Positions 26,513-36,900 of a DNA stretch of 64,000 bases are shown here, piece by piece. A program made the translations under genes and the position numbers. Numbering within the stretch: position 1 is the stretch's first letter; every line of letters begins with the position of its first letter. The stretch is from Thioalkalivibrio sulfidiphilus HL-EbGr7. Its GTDB lineage: Bacteria > Pseudomonadota > Gammaproteobacteria > Ectothiorhodospirales > Ectothiorhodospiraceae. The notes beneath the pieces were generated by a model. The model made no database searches. It was not told the origin of the DNA and was given only the letters and a program-made list of their open reading frames with translations. The stretch covers positions 3,296,501-3,360,500 of the forward strand of contig NC_011901.1 of the NCBI RefSeq assembly GCF_000021985.1, in the 5' to 3' direction.

Positions 26513-28376
26513 CCGGCACCAGGCGCAGACGGTGCCCGCCGGCCAGCCAGTCCAGGAAGTCATCGGCGGACATGGGCCTGGCCAGGTAATAACCCTGCAG
26601 CAGCCGGCAGCCCATGCCCAGCAGGGTGGCGCGCTGCTCGGCGGTCTCCACCCCCTCCGCCACGCATTCCACGAACAGGGTGGATGCGATCTGGATCAGG
26701 GAACCCACCAGGGCGCGTTCGCCGGGATCCTCCATGGCGGCGACGAAACCCCGGTCGATCTTGATGGCCTGGATGTGCAGGCGGCGCAGGTAGGCGATGG
26801 AGGCGTAGCCGGTGCCGAAGTCGTCCAGCACGAAGCGCACGCCCAGCTCCGCCAGTTCCTCGATGAGCCGGCCCACCTTGTCGAAGTCGTTGATGACCGT
26901 GCTCTCCACGATCTCGATCTTCAGCCGCGACGGGTCGCAGTCGGGATGCTCGCGCAGCATCTCCCGCAGGCGCGAGGCGAAGCCGTGTCCTTCCAGCTCA
27001 TGGCCGTCCACGTTTACGCTCAGCCACAGTCCCAGGCCGCGCCGCTCCCAGTCCGCCAGCGTCGCCACCGCATGGCGCAGCACCCAGGCGCCCAGGCGGG
27101 CGCTGACGGCGGTGCCATCGATCTGGGGCAGGAACTGTCCCGGCCCCAGCAGGCCCTGCTCGGGATGCGCCCAGCGCACCAGGGCCTCGGCACCCACCGC
27201 CCGGCCGGTCTGGGCATCCACCACCGGCTGGAACACCAGCCTGAACTCGCCCTCCTCCAGACCCCTGCGTACCTCCAGCTCAATGTGCTGGCGGTCGTGG
27301 ATGCGCCGGTGCAACTGGGCGTCGAAGTAGCCATAGCGCTGGCCGCCGGTCTTCTTGACCTCGTACATGGCAGCGTCGGCGTGGCTCAGCAGGGCCTCGG
27401 GCGCGGCATCGTCGAAGGGATAGACCGTGATGCCCACGCTGGCGGTGATGCGCAGCGCCAGGTTGCCGCCCATGCCGACGCCGAAATTGAGCGCCGTGAC
27501 CAGGCGCCCGGCCACGTGCTCGATCTCCGCCACGCTGGCACAGTTCTCCACCAGCACCACGAACTCGTCACCGCCCAGGCGCGCCACCATGTCGGAACGG
27601 CGCACCACGTCCCGCAGGCGCCCGGCCACGTCCTGCAGCAACCGGTCGCCCACCTGGTGACCGAGACGGTCGTTGACCTGCTTGAAGCCGTCCAGGTCCA
27701 TGACCATCACCGCCGTGAGACGCTCCGCCTGGCGTGACTGGTACAGGGCATGCTCCAGGCGTGCGAACAGCTTGCTGCGGTTGGGCAGACCGGTGAGGGC
27801 GTCATAGAGGGCGCGGGTCTCCAGCTCCTGCTCCAGGCGCAGGCGATGAAATGCCGTGCCGATGAGCCCGGCCAGGACCTCCACCATCGCCACGCGCCGG
27901 CGTTCCAGGGACTCGGGCGCGCGATGGCTGAACCAGGAGATGGCCAGCACACCCACCGGCATGTCGCCGGCGAACACCGGCACCACCAGATTGGACTTCA
28001 GGCCCGCGGCCACGTACTCGGGCATGGCCTGGTCACTGGCGGCGTAGTCCTGGCAGAACACCGGCCGGCCGCTGCGCAGCGCCTGGCCCGAGGTGCCCAT
28101 ATGCGCGGGAAAGCGGTGATTGCGGTAGCGGGCCTCGTACTGGGGCGGCAGGCCGATGAAGAAGCGGTACTGCAGGTGGCAGCTGCCGTCCAGCACGATC
28201 AGGGCGGCGCCGTCGGCACCCAGCAGGTCCGCCGCCGCCCGGGCGGCGCGCTCGAAGAACACGGAGAAGTCCAGCTGGCGCGACAGCTCGCCCAGGGTGC
28301 CGACGAGCTGGTCGAACAGGCGGTCCGGGGACTCGCCCGCACCGTCATCGGACGCGCTGGGGTGTGAATGCACCAT
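26493..28376 (-). CDS. GAF-GGDEF-EAL c-di-GMP signalling protein
   Basis: About 627 residues, cytoplasmic. An N-terminal GAF sensor domain (about 30-185) contains [21 protein letters not shown] and [24 protein letters not shown] domain (about 190-360) has an intact [13 protein letters not shown]. The EAL domain (about 370-620) has [14 protein letters not shown] and [17 protein letters not shown]. Both catalytic signatures look intact, so the protein may be bifunctional. The ATG at 28376 is preferred since the upstream in-frame extension has poor composition. It is convergent with lldP. Confidence 0.92.
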   Translation of the reverse strand: MVHSHPSASDDGAGESPDRLFDQLVGTLGELSRQLDFSVFFERAARAAADLLGADGAALIVLDGSCHLQYRFFIGLPPQYEARYRNHRFPAHMGTSGQALRSGRPVFCQDYAASDQAMPEYVAAGLKSNLVVPVFAGDMPVGVLAISWFSHRAPESLERRRVAMVEVLAGLIGTAFHRLRLEQELETRALYDALTGLPNRSKLFARLEHALYQSRQAERLTAVMVMDLDGFKQVNDRLGHQVGDRLLQDVAGRLRDVVRRSDMVARLGGDEFVVLVENCASVAEIEHVAGRLVTALNFGVGMGGNLALRITASVGITVYPFDDAAPEALLSHADAAMYEVKKTGGQRYGYFDAQLHRRIHDRQHIELEVRRGLEEGEFRLVFQPVVDAQTGRAVGAEALVRWAHPEQGLLGPGQFLPQIDGTAVSARLGAWVLRHAVATLADWERRGLGLWLSVNVDGHELEGHGFASRLREMLREHPDCDPSRLKIEIVESTVINDFDKVGRLIEELAELGVRFVLDDFGTGYASIAYLRRLHIQAIKIDRGFVAAMEDPGERALVGSLIQIASTLFVECVAEGVETAEQRATLLGMGCRLLQGYYLARPMSADDFLDWLAGGHRLRLVPVSDAPG

Positions 28377-28425
28377 GATGGGGCCTCTCGGCGAAGATAC
28401 AGACGCCACAGAGAAGGTCAGCAAG

Positions 28426-29238
28426 TTATATGCCCGCATTTCCCTGACAGTTCGGGCACCAGTAGGTGCCGCGCTGATCCCGGCCCAGCCGGGCATAGCG
28501 GATGGCGGATGCGCATTTCAGGCAGTGCACATCCCGGCGACCGTAGACCCAGAGGCGGCCGTGTCCGTCCGCCTCGAAGCGGGTGGTACGCGGTCCGTAG
28601 CCGAGATTGCGGGAGAGCAGATCCCGGGCCAGGGCATAGGCCGCGACCAGGGTCTCGTCGCTCACGGCCTCGAGCGGCGTCAGGGGCGCGAGCCCGAGCA
28701 GGAACAACAGCTCGGACTTGTAGACGTTGCCGATCCCGGACGCGACGCGCTGGTCCAGCAGCACGTCCACCAGGGGCGCCTCACCGGGCAGGATCTCCCG
28801 GGCCCGGGCGGGCAGGGCCGCCAGGTCCACATCGGCGCCGAGCAGGTCGGGACCCAGTCGGGCCGTCAGCCCCCGGCGCCGCACGCCCCCGGCGGACATC
28901 ACCTCCACCTCCCGGGCGTTGAAGCACACGAACACCGCGTCGTCGGCCTGAAGCACGACCCAGGCCTGGCGGGCGGGCTTGCGCCAGGGCTCGCCCGGCG
29001 CGTACTGGTGCCAGCCCCCCCACAGGCCCAGGTGGGTACGCAGCACCTGTGCGCCGCCCTCCTCGCCGGTGAAGCGGATCAGCAGGTGCTTGCCCTCGGC
29101 GGTCACGGACTCGACCCGTCCCTCGGGCAGGGGGGTGCGCGGCGGCACGCCCCGCAGGCGGGTCAGCCGAATGGCCTGCCCCTGCAATCGGGGTTGCAGG
29201 GCCTTGGCCAGCTTGTGGAGGGTATCGCCTTCGGGCAT
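28426..29238 (-). CDS. Fpg/Nei-family DNA glycosylase (endonuclease VIII-like)
   Basis: A 270-residue base-excision repair enzyme. It begins MPEGDTLHKLAKAL with the catalytic Pro2 and Glu3 of the family; the PEGD start is the Nei-type form. Later family marks are ASGIGNVYKSELLFLLGLAPLTP (helix-two-turn-helix) and a C-terminal zinc finger with cysteine pairs CLKC and CPNC. These enzymes remove oxidised bases and nick abasic DNA. Whether it prefers oxidised pyrimidines (Nei) or purines (Fpg) cannot be settled by eye, though the N-terminus favours Nei. It is 50 bp from the GAF-GGDEF-EAL gene on the same strand. Confidence 0.93.
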   Translation of the reverse strand: MPEGDTLHKLAKALQPRLQGQAIRLTRLRGVPPRTPLPEGRVESVTAEGKHLLIRFTGEEGGAQVLRTHLGLWGGWHQYAPGEPWRKPARQAWVVLQADDAVFVCFNAREVEVMSAGGVRRRGLTARLGPDLLGADVDLAALPARAREILPGEAPLVDVLLDQRVASGIGNVYKSELLFLLGLAPLTPLEAVSDETLVAAYALARDLLSRNLGYGPRTTRFEADGHGRLWVYGRRDVHCLKCASAIRYARLGRDQRGTYWCPNCQGNAGI

Positions 29239-29284
29239 GGCATCAGTGTGCCCGGCGGCGGGAGAACTGCAAGCTCATGGGCAG

Positions 29285-29365
29285 GTAGACCGGATAAGGC
29301 GCGGCCGCATCCGGCATGTGAACTTCAGGCGTGGCGGGTGCGCTGCGCTTATCCGCCCTGCGTGT
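29285..29365. repeat. REP-like palindromic element
   Basis: ACCGGATAAGGCGCGGCCGC followed by ATCCGG resembles enterobacterial REP units (GCCGGATGCGGC/ GCCTTATCCGGC). A second part, TGCGCTGCGCTTATCCGCCC, lies in the same gap. Resemblance by eye only. Confidence 0.5.
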
Positions 29366-29368
29366 CGC

Positions 29369-30463
29369 TCAGTCGCCGGGATAGGTCTCCGGGTTCGGAG
29401 GGGCATCCGCATCTGCCTCGGCATCGCTCTCGGGCTCCGGCGCCACCAGGCGGCGGAGCTGCTCCGCCGCCACCTGCAGATGCTGCAGGAACCGGGTGAG
29501 ATCCCCCTCGCCCATGCGCCCCAGCAGCCGGTTGATCAGGTCCTGCTCCCGCTCCTGCAGGTCACGGGCCAGGCTCACCAGGCCCGGGCGCTCGTCACTG
29601 CGCCGGGCGGCCTCCACCTGGGGGTCGTCGTGGGGCAGGCGCAGGCTCAGGTCGATCAGCCGCTTCATGCGCGCGGCGCCGGCCTCCTCGGCCGCCTGGG
29701 ACAGCTCCGCGCCCAGCACCTGGGTGTCGTGGATCTCGCCCATGATGTCCTGCAGGGCCTTCAGTTCCCTGACCAGGTCCTGGCCGTTGTCCAGCTCCGG
29801 GGCCAGGGGCTCCAGCAGGTAGCGCAGGCGCTTGGCAGTGATGCGCGCCTGGTGGATCTCGTCCTCGTCCGCCTGGCCGTGCACCAGCTCCAGGTGGGCG
29901 CGAAATTCCTCGCCGGTCTCCAGCAGCAGGTCCGCCGCCACCTCGCCCAGAGACGGTGAGCTGTCGTCGTAGTCCAGGGCCAGGCGGGTGGCGATGCGCT
30001 CGTGCAGGCGCTCGAAGCGCCCGGGCAGGTTCTCGCGGATGTCCTGGTACTCCTCGTCCAGGCGCGCCTCCAGGCGGCGGATGATCCACATGTAGCCGGG
30101 GCGCTCGTGGGAACGGGCCTGGCCGCGCTGGTCGTTGAGCCAGGCCAGCTGCACCTCCGTGTCCCGGGCGATGCCCGTGCCCGCGGCCAGGTCCTTCACC
30201 CGGCGGCGCAGCTTCTTGGGCAGACAGTCGCGAATGTAGGGCTTGTAGGCGCGGGTCAGGCTGCGCAGGCGGCGCAGGGCGACCCGGAAGTCGTGCAGGG
30301 CCTCGGTGTCGGCCGGATCCTTGAGGCGCCGGCAGGCGGCCGCGGCGGCCTCGAGATGGCCGGCGGCCAGTTGCCGGACCGCGAGGGTCACCGGCTGGGT
30401 TGCCAGGGGGGAAGTCATGGTGCTTTCCGGGATCGGGTCATCATCGCGTGACATTACCGTCAT
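29369..30463 (-). CDS. CHAD domain protein
   Basis: Up to 364 residues, largely helical. The CHAD domain (conserved histidine alpha-helical domain) spans about 25-300, with ALHDFRVALRRLRSLTRAYKPY and RITAKRLRYLLEPLAPEL as typical His/Arg/Lys helices. CHAD domains bind inorganic polyphosphate and target proteins to polyphosphate granules. No CYTH triphosphatase domain is fused. The C-terminal tail is acidic (ESDAEADADAPP). The start is uncertain: ATGs at 30463, 30454 and 30418 are all possible. It diverges from a pyruvate kinase-like gene, with a short shared promoter region. Confidence 0.85.
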   Translation of the reverse strand: MTVMSRDDDPIPESTMTSPLATQPVTLAVRQLAAGHLEAAAAACRRLKDPADTEALHDFRVALRRLRSLTRAYKPYIRDCLPKKLRRRVKDLAAGTGIARDTEVQLAWLNDQRGQARSHERPGYMWIIRRLEARLDEEYQDIRENLPGRFERLHERIATRLALDYDDSSPSLGEVAADLLLETGEEFRAHLELVHGQADEDEIHQARITAKRLRYLLEPLAPELDNGQDLVRELKALQDIMGEIHDTQVLGAELSQAAEEAGAARMKRLIDLSLRLPHDDPQVEAARRSDERPGLVSLARDLQEREQDLINRLLGRMGEGDLTRFLQHLQVAAEQLRRLVAPEPESDAEADADAPPNPETYPGD

Positions 30464-30550
30464 GGCCAGGACCTGGCAACCAACAAAATGATGACAACGT
30501 GCCGCGATTTGTCACAAAAGCGTCATCATCCCATGGTATCCACTCAGGCC

Positions 30551-32431
30551 ATGAGCACCCCGCTTCAGACCGAGGAGGCCGGCCGTCTTCTCGACGCCCT
30601 GTTGGCGCTGCGTACCCGGATCACCCGGCACGCCGCTGCCCGCCTGTCCCGTTTCGCGCGGGATTTTCCCGAGGGCCCGCCGCCCAGCGCCGTGAACCTG
30701 GCCCACTACCTGGCCCTGCGCACCGTGGACCTGCGCCCCTTGCAGAGCGGCCTGACCCGGCTCGGCCTGTCTTCCCTGGGGCGCAGCGAGTCCCACGTGA
30801 TGACCGCCCTGGACCAGGTGATCCGGGTGCTGGAAGTGCTCACGGCCCGCGGCGGCGATGACGCCGATCGCCCGACGTCCGACTTCGAGTCCGGGCCGAA
30901 GTGCCTGGCCGAACATGCGCGAAGCCTGTTCGGCCCGCCGCCGACCGGTCGGGATGTGCGCATCATGGTGACCCTGCCCACAGAGGCCGCCCGTGAACCC
31001 GGCCTGGTGCAGCGGCTGGTGGCCACGGGCATGGATGTCGCACGGATCAACTGCGCACATGACGACCCCGAGGCCTGGAGCCGCATGATCCGTCATGTGC
31101 GCGAGGCGTCCGAGGCCAGCGGTCGGCCCTGTCGCATCCAGATGGACCTGGCCGGCCACAAGCTGCGCACCGGGACGCTGGCACCGGCACCGCCGGTGCT
31201 GCACCTGCGTCCGGTCCGGGACGCTCTGGGCCGGGTCCTTGCCCCGGCCACCCTGGCACTGGTGGCCGATACCAGTGCCCCGGGGAGTGACGCCGCCCTG
31301 CCCCGACTCGCCCTGCCTGCCGCGGTGCTCGCCCGGCTGCAACCCGGGGACCGCCTGCGTTTCCGGGACACCCGGGGCAAACGACGCAGCCTGCAGGTGA
31401 CGCAGAACACGGCCGATGGCCTGCTGGCCCAGTGCGAGGCGACCTGCTATCTGAACCCCGACACCCGCCTGAGCGCAGAGCGCATGGCGGAGGACGGCCT
31501 CTGGCATGCGCTGGCCCGGGACATCCCGCCCGGTGGTTTCCTGCTTTGCCCGGTGGAGATCCGCCTGCATCGCGGTGATCGCCTGAGCCTGACCCGCGAG
31601 GCCATCCCCGGCGAACCGGCACGCCTGGACGCCCAGGGCCATGTGATCGCGCCGGCCCACGTGAGCTGCACCACGCCCCAGGCCCTGGAGCGTCTCACCG
31701 CGGGCCAGGCCGTGTGGATCGACGATGGCAAGCTGGGCGGCGTGGTGGAGGCGGTCGATGCCGAAGGGGTGCACCTCAGCATCACCCACTGCCGGCCCCA
31801 GGGTGTGCGCCTGCAGGCGGACAAGGGGCTCAATTTCCCCGGCGCGGACCTCGGCCTGCCACCGCTCACCGCCAGGGACCTGGAAGACCTGGACTTCGTC
31901 GCCGCCCATGCCGACCTGGTGGGCTACTCCTTCGTCGAGACCCGCGAGGACATGCAGGCGCTGATCCAGGCCCTCTCGGAGCGGGGCGCCTCCCGGCTCG
32001 GCATTGTGGCCAAGATCGAGACCCAACGCGCCCTGGCTCACCTGCCCGACATCATCCTGAGCACCATCGGCCGCCACCCCCTGGGCATCATGATCGCCCG
32101 GGGCGACCTGGCCGTGGAGATCGGCGGCGAGCGCATGGCGGAGATCCAGGAGGAACTCCTGTGGCTGTGCGAGGCGGCCCACGTGCCGGTGATCTGGGCC
32201 ACCCAGGTGCTGGAGACCCTGGCCAAGAAGGGCGTGGTCACGCGCCCGGAGATGACCGATGCCGCCATGTCCGGGCGCGCCGAGTGCGTCATGCTCAACA
32301 AGGGGCCCTACATCGTGGATGCCGTGCACACCCTGGACGGCATCCTGCGCCGCATGCAGGAACACCAGCGCAAGAAGACCTCGCGGCTGCGGGCGTTGCG
32401 CCTGGCGGGGATCGATCAGGACCAGGAATGA
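30551..32431 (+). CDS. Pyruvate kinase-like protein with N-terminal extension
   Basis: About 626 residues. The pyruvate kinase barrel is recognisable from DVRIMVTLPTEAAREPGLVQRLVATGMDVARINCAHD (around 140) to the end. IQMDLAGHKLRTG, AVWIDDGKLGG, GIVAKIETQRAL, GIMIARGDLAVEIGGERMAEIQ (substrate/metal loop) and VIWATQVLETLAKKG with RPEMTDAAMSGRAECVMLNKG all match catalytic regions. Differences are notable: a roughly 135-residue N-terminal helical region, an enlarged B domain, and absence of the C-terminal allosteric domain. It may be a true but unregulated pyruvate kinase or an enzyme with a shifted substrate. No ribosome binding site decides between starts at 30488, 30533 and 30551. Confidence 0.85.
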   Translation: MSTPLQTEEAGRLLDALLALRTRITRHAAARLSRFARDFPEGPPPSAVNLAHYLALRTVDLRPLQSGLTRLGLSSLGRSESHVMTALDQVIRVLEVLTARGGDDADRPTSDFESGPKCLAEHARSLFGPPPTGRDVRIMVTLPTEAAREPGLVQRLVATGMDVARINCAHDDPEAWSRMIRHVREASEASGRPCRIQMDLAGHKLRTGTLAPAPPVLHLRPVRDALGRVLAPATLALVADTSAPGSDAALPRLALPAAVLARLQPGDRLRFRDTRGKRRSLQVTQNTADGLLAQCEATCYLNPDTRLSAERMAEDGLWHALARDIPPGGFLLCPVEIRLHRGDRLSLTREAIPGEPARLDAQGHVIAPAHVSCTTPQALERLTAGQAVWIDDGKLGGVVEAVDAEGVHLSITHCRPQGVRLQADKGLNFPGADLGLPPLTARDLEDLDFVAAHADLVGYSFVETREDMQALIQALSERGASRLGIVAKIETQRALAHLPDIILSTIGRHPLGIMIARGDLAVEIGGERMAEIQEELLWLCEAAHVPVIWATQVLETLAKKGVVTRPEMTDAAMSGRAECVMLNKGPYIVDAVHTLDGILRRMQEHQRKKTSRLRALRLAGIDQDQE

Positions 32432-32476
32432 TTCCATCTACGCGAAGACGCCGGGGCAAGGCGATCTCAAAGGACT

Positions 32477-32538
32477 GGACAGGATTCGAACAGATTGAAC
32501 GCCTTTGATCTCTCCTGTTAATCCTGTAAATCCTGTCC
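32477..32538. repeat. Palindromic repeat overlapping the end of the endonuclease V gene
   Basis: The left arm GGACAGGATTCGAACAGATT pairs imperfectly with the right arm ending TAATCCTGTAAATCCTGTCC. A GCGTCTCTGCGGC arm of the other family follows to 32572. The right part is translated as the C-terminus of the endonuclease V gene. Confidence 0.75.
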
Positions 32539-33240
32539 AATGTTTTTTCTGCGCCCCTGCGTCTCTGCGGCAAAAGCCTTTCGCCGAGAGGCCAACTGGT
32601 CAGCACGCCGGATCGGCTCCGGCAGCCGGTAGCGGGGCGCCGCCTGCAGCACCAGCTCGACGGTGGTCTCCAGCGACACCCGGTGGCCGATGGAGACGTA
32701 CACCGGCTTCACGCCCGCGCGGGTGCGCAGCACCGCGCCGATCACCTCATCCCCATCCCGCAGCGCACTCCAGGCGCCCCGCGCCGAAGGCACCTCGTCG
32801 TGCGCGCCGATCAGGCGGGTCTTGCCCACACCGATGGCGGGCAGGTCCGTGAGCACGCCCAGGTGGGCGGCGATGCCGAGCCGGCGGGGATGGGCGATGC
32901 CCTGGCCGTCGCACAGCAGCAGGTCGGGAAGCGCGGATAATCGTTCCAACGCCTCCAGCACCGCCGGCAGTTCGCGAAACGAGAGCAGCCCCGGCACGTA
33001 GGGAAAGCTCGTGGGCCGGCGTGCCACCGCATCCTCCACGGGCACGAGGTCCGGCCAGGAGAGTACCGACACCACCGCCCGGGTGATCTGGCCGCTGTCC
33101 TCGAAACCCACGTCCACGCCGGCCACCCGTTTGAGCGGGCCCAGCCTGTCCTCCCGCACGACCAGCGGCGCGAGACGTGCCTGTACCGCCCGCGCCTCGG
33201 CCGGCGTCAGCTTCCAGGCATGGGCGTGGCGGAGCCTCAC
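32518..33240 (-). CDS. nfi: Endonuclease V
   Basis: 240 residues, GTG start directly after the stop of the upstream reductase gene. It cleaves DNA one base 3' of deaminated bases, chiefly hypoxanthine. Family marks are [12 protein letters not shown] (first catalytic Asp), [45 protein letters not shown] (catalytic Asp), [11 protein letters not shown] and [21 protein letters not shown]. The true domain ends near [12 protein letters not shown]. The following 17 residues ([17 protein letters not shown]) and the stop are encoded by intergenic palindromic repeats, so the natural C-terminus has probably been replaced. Confidence 0.93.
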   Translation of the reverse strand: MRLRHAHAWKLTPAEARAVQARLAPLVVREDRLGPLKRVAGVDVGFEDSGQITRAVVSVLSWPDLVPVEDAVARRPTSFPYVPGLLSFRELPAVLEALERLSALPDLLLCDGQGIAHPRRLGIAAHLGVLTDLPAIGVGKTRLIGAHDEVPSARGAWSALRDGDEVIGAVLRTRAGVKPVYVSIGHRVSLETTVELVLQAAPRYRLPEPIRRADQLASRRKAFAAETQGRRKNIGQDLQD

Positions 33241-33762
33241 TCAGGCGATCCGGTAACGGCTCTGCACCAGCCCGTCCGGGTAGGACCGGGTCTCAAGGTG
33301 CTCGAGATACACATCACCCGCCAGGGGGCCGAACAGCGGAATGCCGCGGCCGAGCAGCACCGGCACCCGGGTGAGGGTCAGTTCATCGATGAGCCCTTCA
33401 GACAGAAAGCCCTGAATGGTCTTGCCGCCGTCGATGTACGCATGCCGCAGCCCCCGTGCCGCGAGCCTCTCCAGCACCTCGCCGGGCGGCGCGGCCAGGC
33501 ACTCCACCGTGGCCGCGAGATCCGGCGGGATCTCAACGCCACGATGGCTCAGCACCACCACCGGCGTGTCCCCGTAGGGCCAGGCGCCGAAGCCGCGCGC
33601 CAGTTCATAGGTGTTGCGCCCCATGACCAGCACATCCACCGAATCAAAGAACGCCTGGTAACCGTAGTCCTCCTTCCCGAAGGCGGGGAGCCAGTCGATG
33701 CCGCCATCCTCGCGGGCGATGAAGCCGTCCAGGCTGGTGGCGATGAATACGCTTGCTCTCAT
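33241..33762 (-). CDS. Dihydrofolate reductase/RibD-C family protein
   Basis: A 173-residue protein of the bifunctional deaminase-reductase C-terminal (RibD-C) fold: ASVFIATSLDGFIAREDGGIDWL at the N-terminus, VDVLVMGRNTYELA, YIDGGKTIQGFLSEGLIDELTLTRVPVLLG with the NADPH-binding glycines, and GIPLFG. These stand-alone YyaP/YwjB-type proteins bind NADPH, but their substrates are unknown; they are not the folate-cycle enzyme. Its stop is directly followed by the GTG of endonuclease V, so the two are co-transcribed. Confidence 0.9.
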   Translation of the reverse strand: MRASVFIATSLDGFIAREDGGIDWLPAFGKEDYGYQAFFDSVDVLVMGRNTYELARGFGAWPYGDTPVVVLSHRGVEIPPDLAATVECLAAPPGEVLERLAARGLRHAYIDGGKTIQGFLSEGLIDELTLTRVPVLLGRGIPLFGPLAGDVYLEHLETRSYPDGLVQSRYRIA

Positions 33763-33904
33763 GATATGAAGTCACCCAAGGACGCCCAACCAGACAGCTT
33801 ACGCAGGTCGGGCTGAAGTCCGATCTATCTTGGCGCCTGCCTTTGTAGGAGACGACGCTCGCACAGGCCGCCTGGACTCCTGTTCCGGCGGTATAGTGTC
33901 CATC

Positions 33905-36900
33905 ATGAGCCAGCCCGAACACCCCGACAACGAGCAGATCGATCTGTTCTCCCCGTCAGCGGAAGGGCCCGCCGATGCCTGGCCGGAACATGCGCGCTTC
34001 CCCTGCAACCGCCCCGGCCATACGGTCGGCGAGGTGGTACTGGAGGATCTGCGCACATCCCAAAACCCGCTAATCGTCAGCGGTTATGCATCGCTGGAGC
34101 GCATCCTGCGCCTGCTGGCGGATCTGAAACCCGAGCAAGGGCCCGTGCGCTTGCTGTTCGGTGTCGAACCCCACGTGACGGGCCGGGAACGCTTCACCCT
34201 GCAATACACCGACTTTCCCGGTGAGGTCCGGGACTACTGGCTGTCACGGGGTGTCTCGGTGGAAGCCAGCGCATCGCTGATCCACGCCATCGGACTCATC
34301 GAGGCAGGCCGGGTCGAGGCCCGATACCTGGGCGGCAGCCGCAAGCGGCTGCACGCCAAGATCTACTGCGGCGATGCGGGTGTTACGCTCGGCTCCAGCA
34401 ACTTCACGGACTCGGGTCTGCGCCATCAGCTGGAGGCCAACGTGCGTTACACGGCGGCGGAACCCCGTCGCTTTTACGAGGCCCGTCGCATCGCAGAGAA
34501 TTTCTGGGACGAGGGCCTGCCATACGGAGATGAACTGCTCGCCCTACTGCACCGCCTGCTGGCGGTGGTCGGCTGGCAGGAGGCGCTCGCCCGGGCCTGC
34601 GCGGAACTGCTAGACGGCGAGTGGGCACGCAACTACCTGGGCTCCCTACGACTTGAGGACGCGGGTCTCTGGCCCTCCCAGATCCAGGGCATCGCCGAGG
34701 CCCTGTGGCTCATGGAGAACGTGGGCAGCGTGCTGGTTGCCGACGCCACGGGTTCCGGTAAGACCCGCATGGGCGCGCACCTGATCCGCGCCGCCATGGA
34801 CCGCATCTGGGGCAGCGGGCGCATGCGCAAGGGACGCCCGCTGATGGTCTGCCCGCCGGCGGTGCGGCATGCCTGGGAACGGGAGGCGCGGCTCTGTGAT
34901 CTTCCCCTGGAGACACTCTCCCACGGCGTGTTGTCCCGGGCCGCAGGCAACGCCGGTGAACAGGTGGAGGACGCCCTGCGGCGCGCACAGGTACTGGCGG
35001 TGGATGAGGCCCACAACTTTCTCAACCTGGGGTCGCGGCGCACCCGCATGGTGCTCTCCAACATGGCGGACCACACACTGCTTTTCACCGCCACCCCCAT
35101 CAACCGCAGCGTGATCGACCTGCTGCGTATCGCCGACACTCTGGGCGCCGACAATCTGGCCCCGGAGACGCTCACCATGTTCGAGGGCTTGCTGCGCAGC
35201 CGTCGCCTGGACCGCAGCCTGACGCCCGGTGAACTCTCGGCCCTGCGCCAGGAACTGGAGCGTTTCACGGTTCGGCGCACGAAGCGGGAACTCAACGCCC
35301 TGGTGGACCGGGATCCCGAGGCCTACCGGGACGCTCGCGGCAAACCCTGCCGCTACCCCCGGCACCATTCACACATCTACCCCTTGAACGAGCCTGCCGC
35401 CGACCAGGCCCTGGCCGGTGAGATACGCGCCCTGGCGGGAAAACTTCGGGGCCTGCTCTATCTGCGCGGCGCCATCGAGATGCCGGCGGTACTCAAGCGG
35501 GAACACTGGGATACGGCCCGTTATCTGGACAGCCGCCTGAAATCCGCCCACATGCTCCCCGCCTACGTGGTGAGTGCGGCGCTGCGTTCCTCCCGCGCTG
35601 CCCTGGCGGAACATCTCAAGGGCACAGCCTTTGCCCTGGAATACTTCGGGCTCACAGGGCAGTTCAACAAACCGCCTACCGGAGACGTACTGGGCAAGCT
35701 CCGGGAGATCCGCGGGCAGATCCCCGAAAACCGTCTGGGCATCCCCCTGCCGGACTGGCTCTGCGACCCTGAAGCCCATGCCCAGGCCTGCGACGAGGAA
35801 GCCGCACTCTACGAGGCCATGTGGTCGGCACTCACCCGTCTCACCGATGGACGCGAACGGGCCAAGGCGGCGTTGCTGACCCGGCTGTTATCCGACCACC
35901 ACCTGGTGCTCGCCTTCGACAGCCGCCCCATCACCCTGGCGGTCATCCGCAGCCTGCTGACTCAGGAGAGCGACGCCCGCGTGCTGCTGGCCACCGGCGA
36001 CAGCGGCTCCGACCGGAGCGAGATCGCCGAGGTGCTGCGCCCCGGCTCCGCCCATCAGCGGGTGGTAGCCCTGTGCTCCGACAGCCTTTCCGAAGGCGTG
36101 AACCTGCAACAGGCCAGCACCATCGTGCACCTGGACATGCCCAGCGTGGTGCGCATCGCCGAGCAACGGGTAGGTCGCGTGGATCGCATGGACAGCCCTC
36201 ACGAGGCCATCGACGCCTGGTGGCCCGACGATGCCTCCAGCTTCGCCCTGAGTTCCGACGAGCGCTTCATCGAGCGATTCGAAACGGTGGAGAACCTGCT
36301 GGGCTCCAACCTGCCCCTGCCCGAGGAGATGCTGGGCAAGGGCCACGGCGCGGTGCGTACCGAGGAATTGATCCGGGAGTTCGAGGAACAGGTCGACGCG
36401 GATCCCTGGGACGGCATTCGCGACGCCTTCCAGCCGGTGCGCGACCTGTTGGAAGGCCCCAAGGCCCTGGTCTCCGAGACCGTGCGCGACGAATTCCGTG
36501 GGCGGAAGGCCACGGCACAGACCCGCATCGCAGCCGTGCACGCGGCGGAGCCCTTTGCCTTTTTCTGCCTCGCCGGCGACGGAGACCGTGCGCCCAAGTG
36601 GATCCTGCTACGTCGGCGCGCAGGCCGGACCAAACCCGCACTGGACACGGATCTGCACCGGGTCGCCGGCCACCTGCGACGCCTGCTGGGACCCGCAACC
36701 GAGACCCTGCCCCTGGACGATGCCGTGCAGACCCAGCTGAGCGATTTCTTCCAGGACCTGCAACACGCCGAACGGGAGACCCTGCCGAGGCGCAAGCGTT
36801 GTGCACTGGACGAGATGCAAAGAGTGCTGGAGGCACATGCCCGGCAAAGCCATGACCCGCGGATGCGCCGGGTGGTGAACGCCCTGCTGGTGACCCTGCG

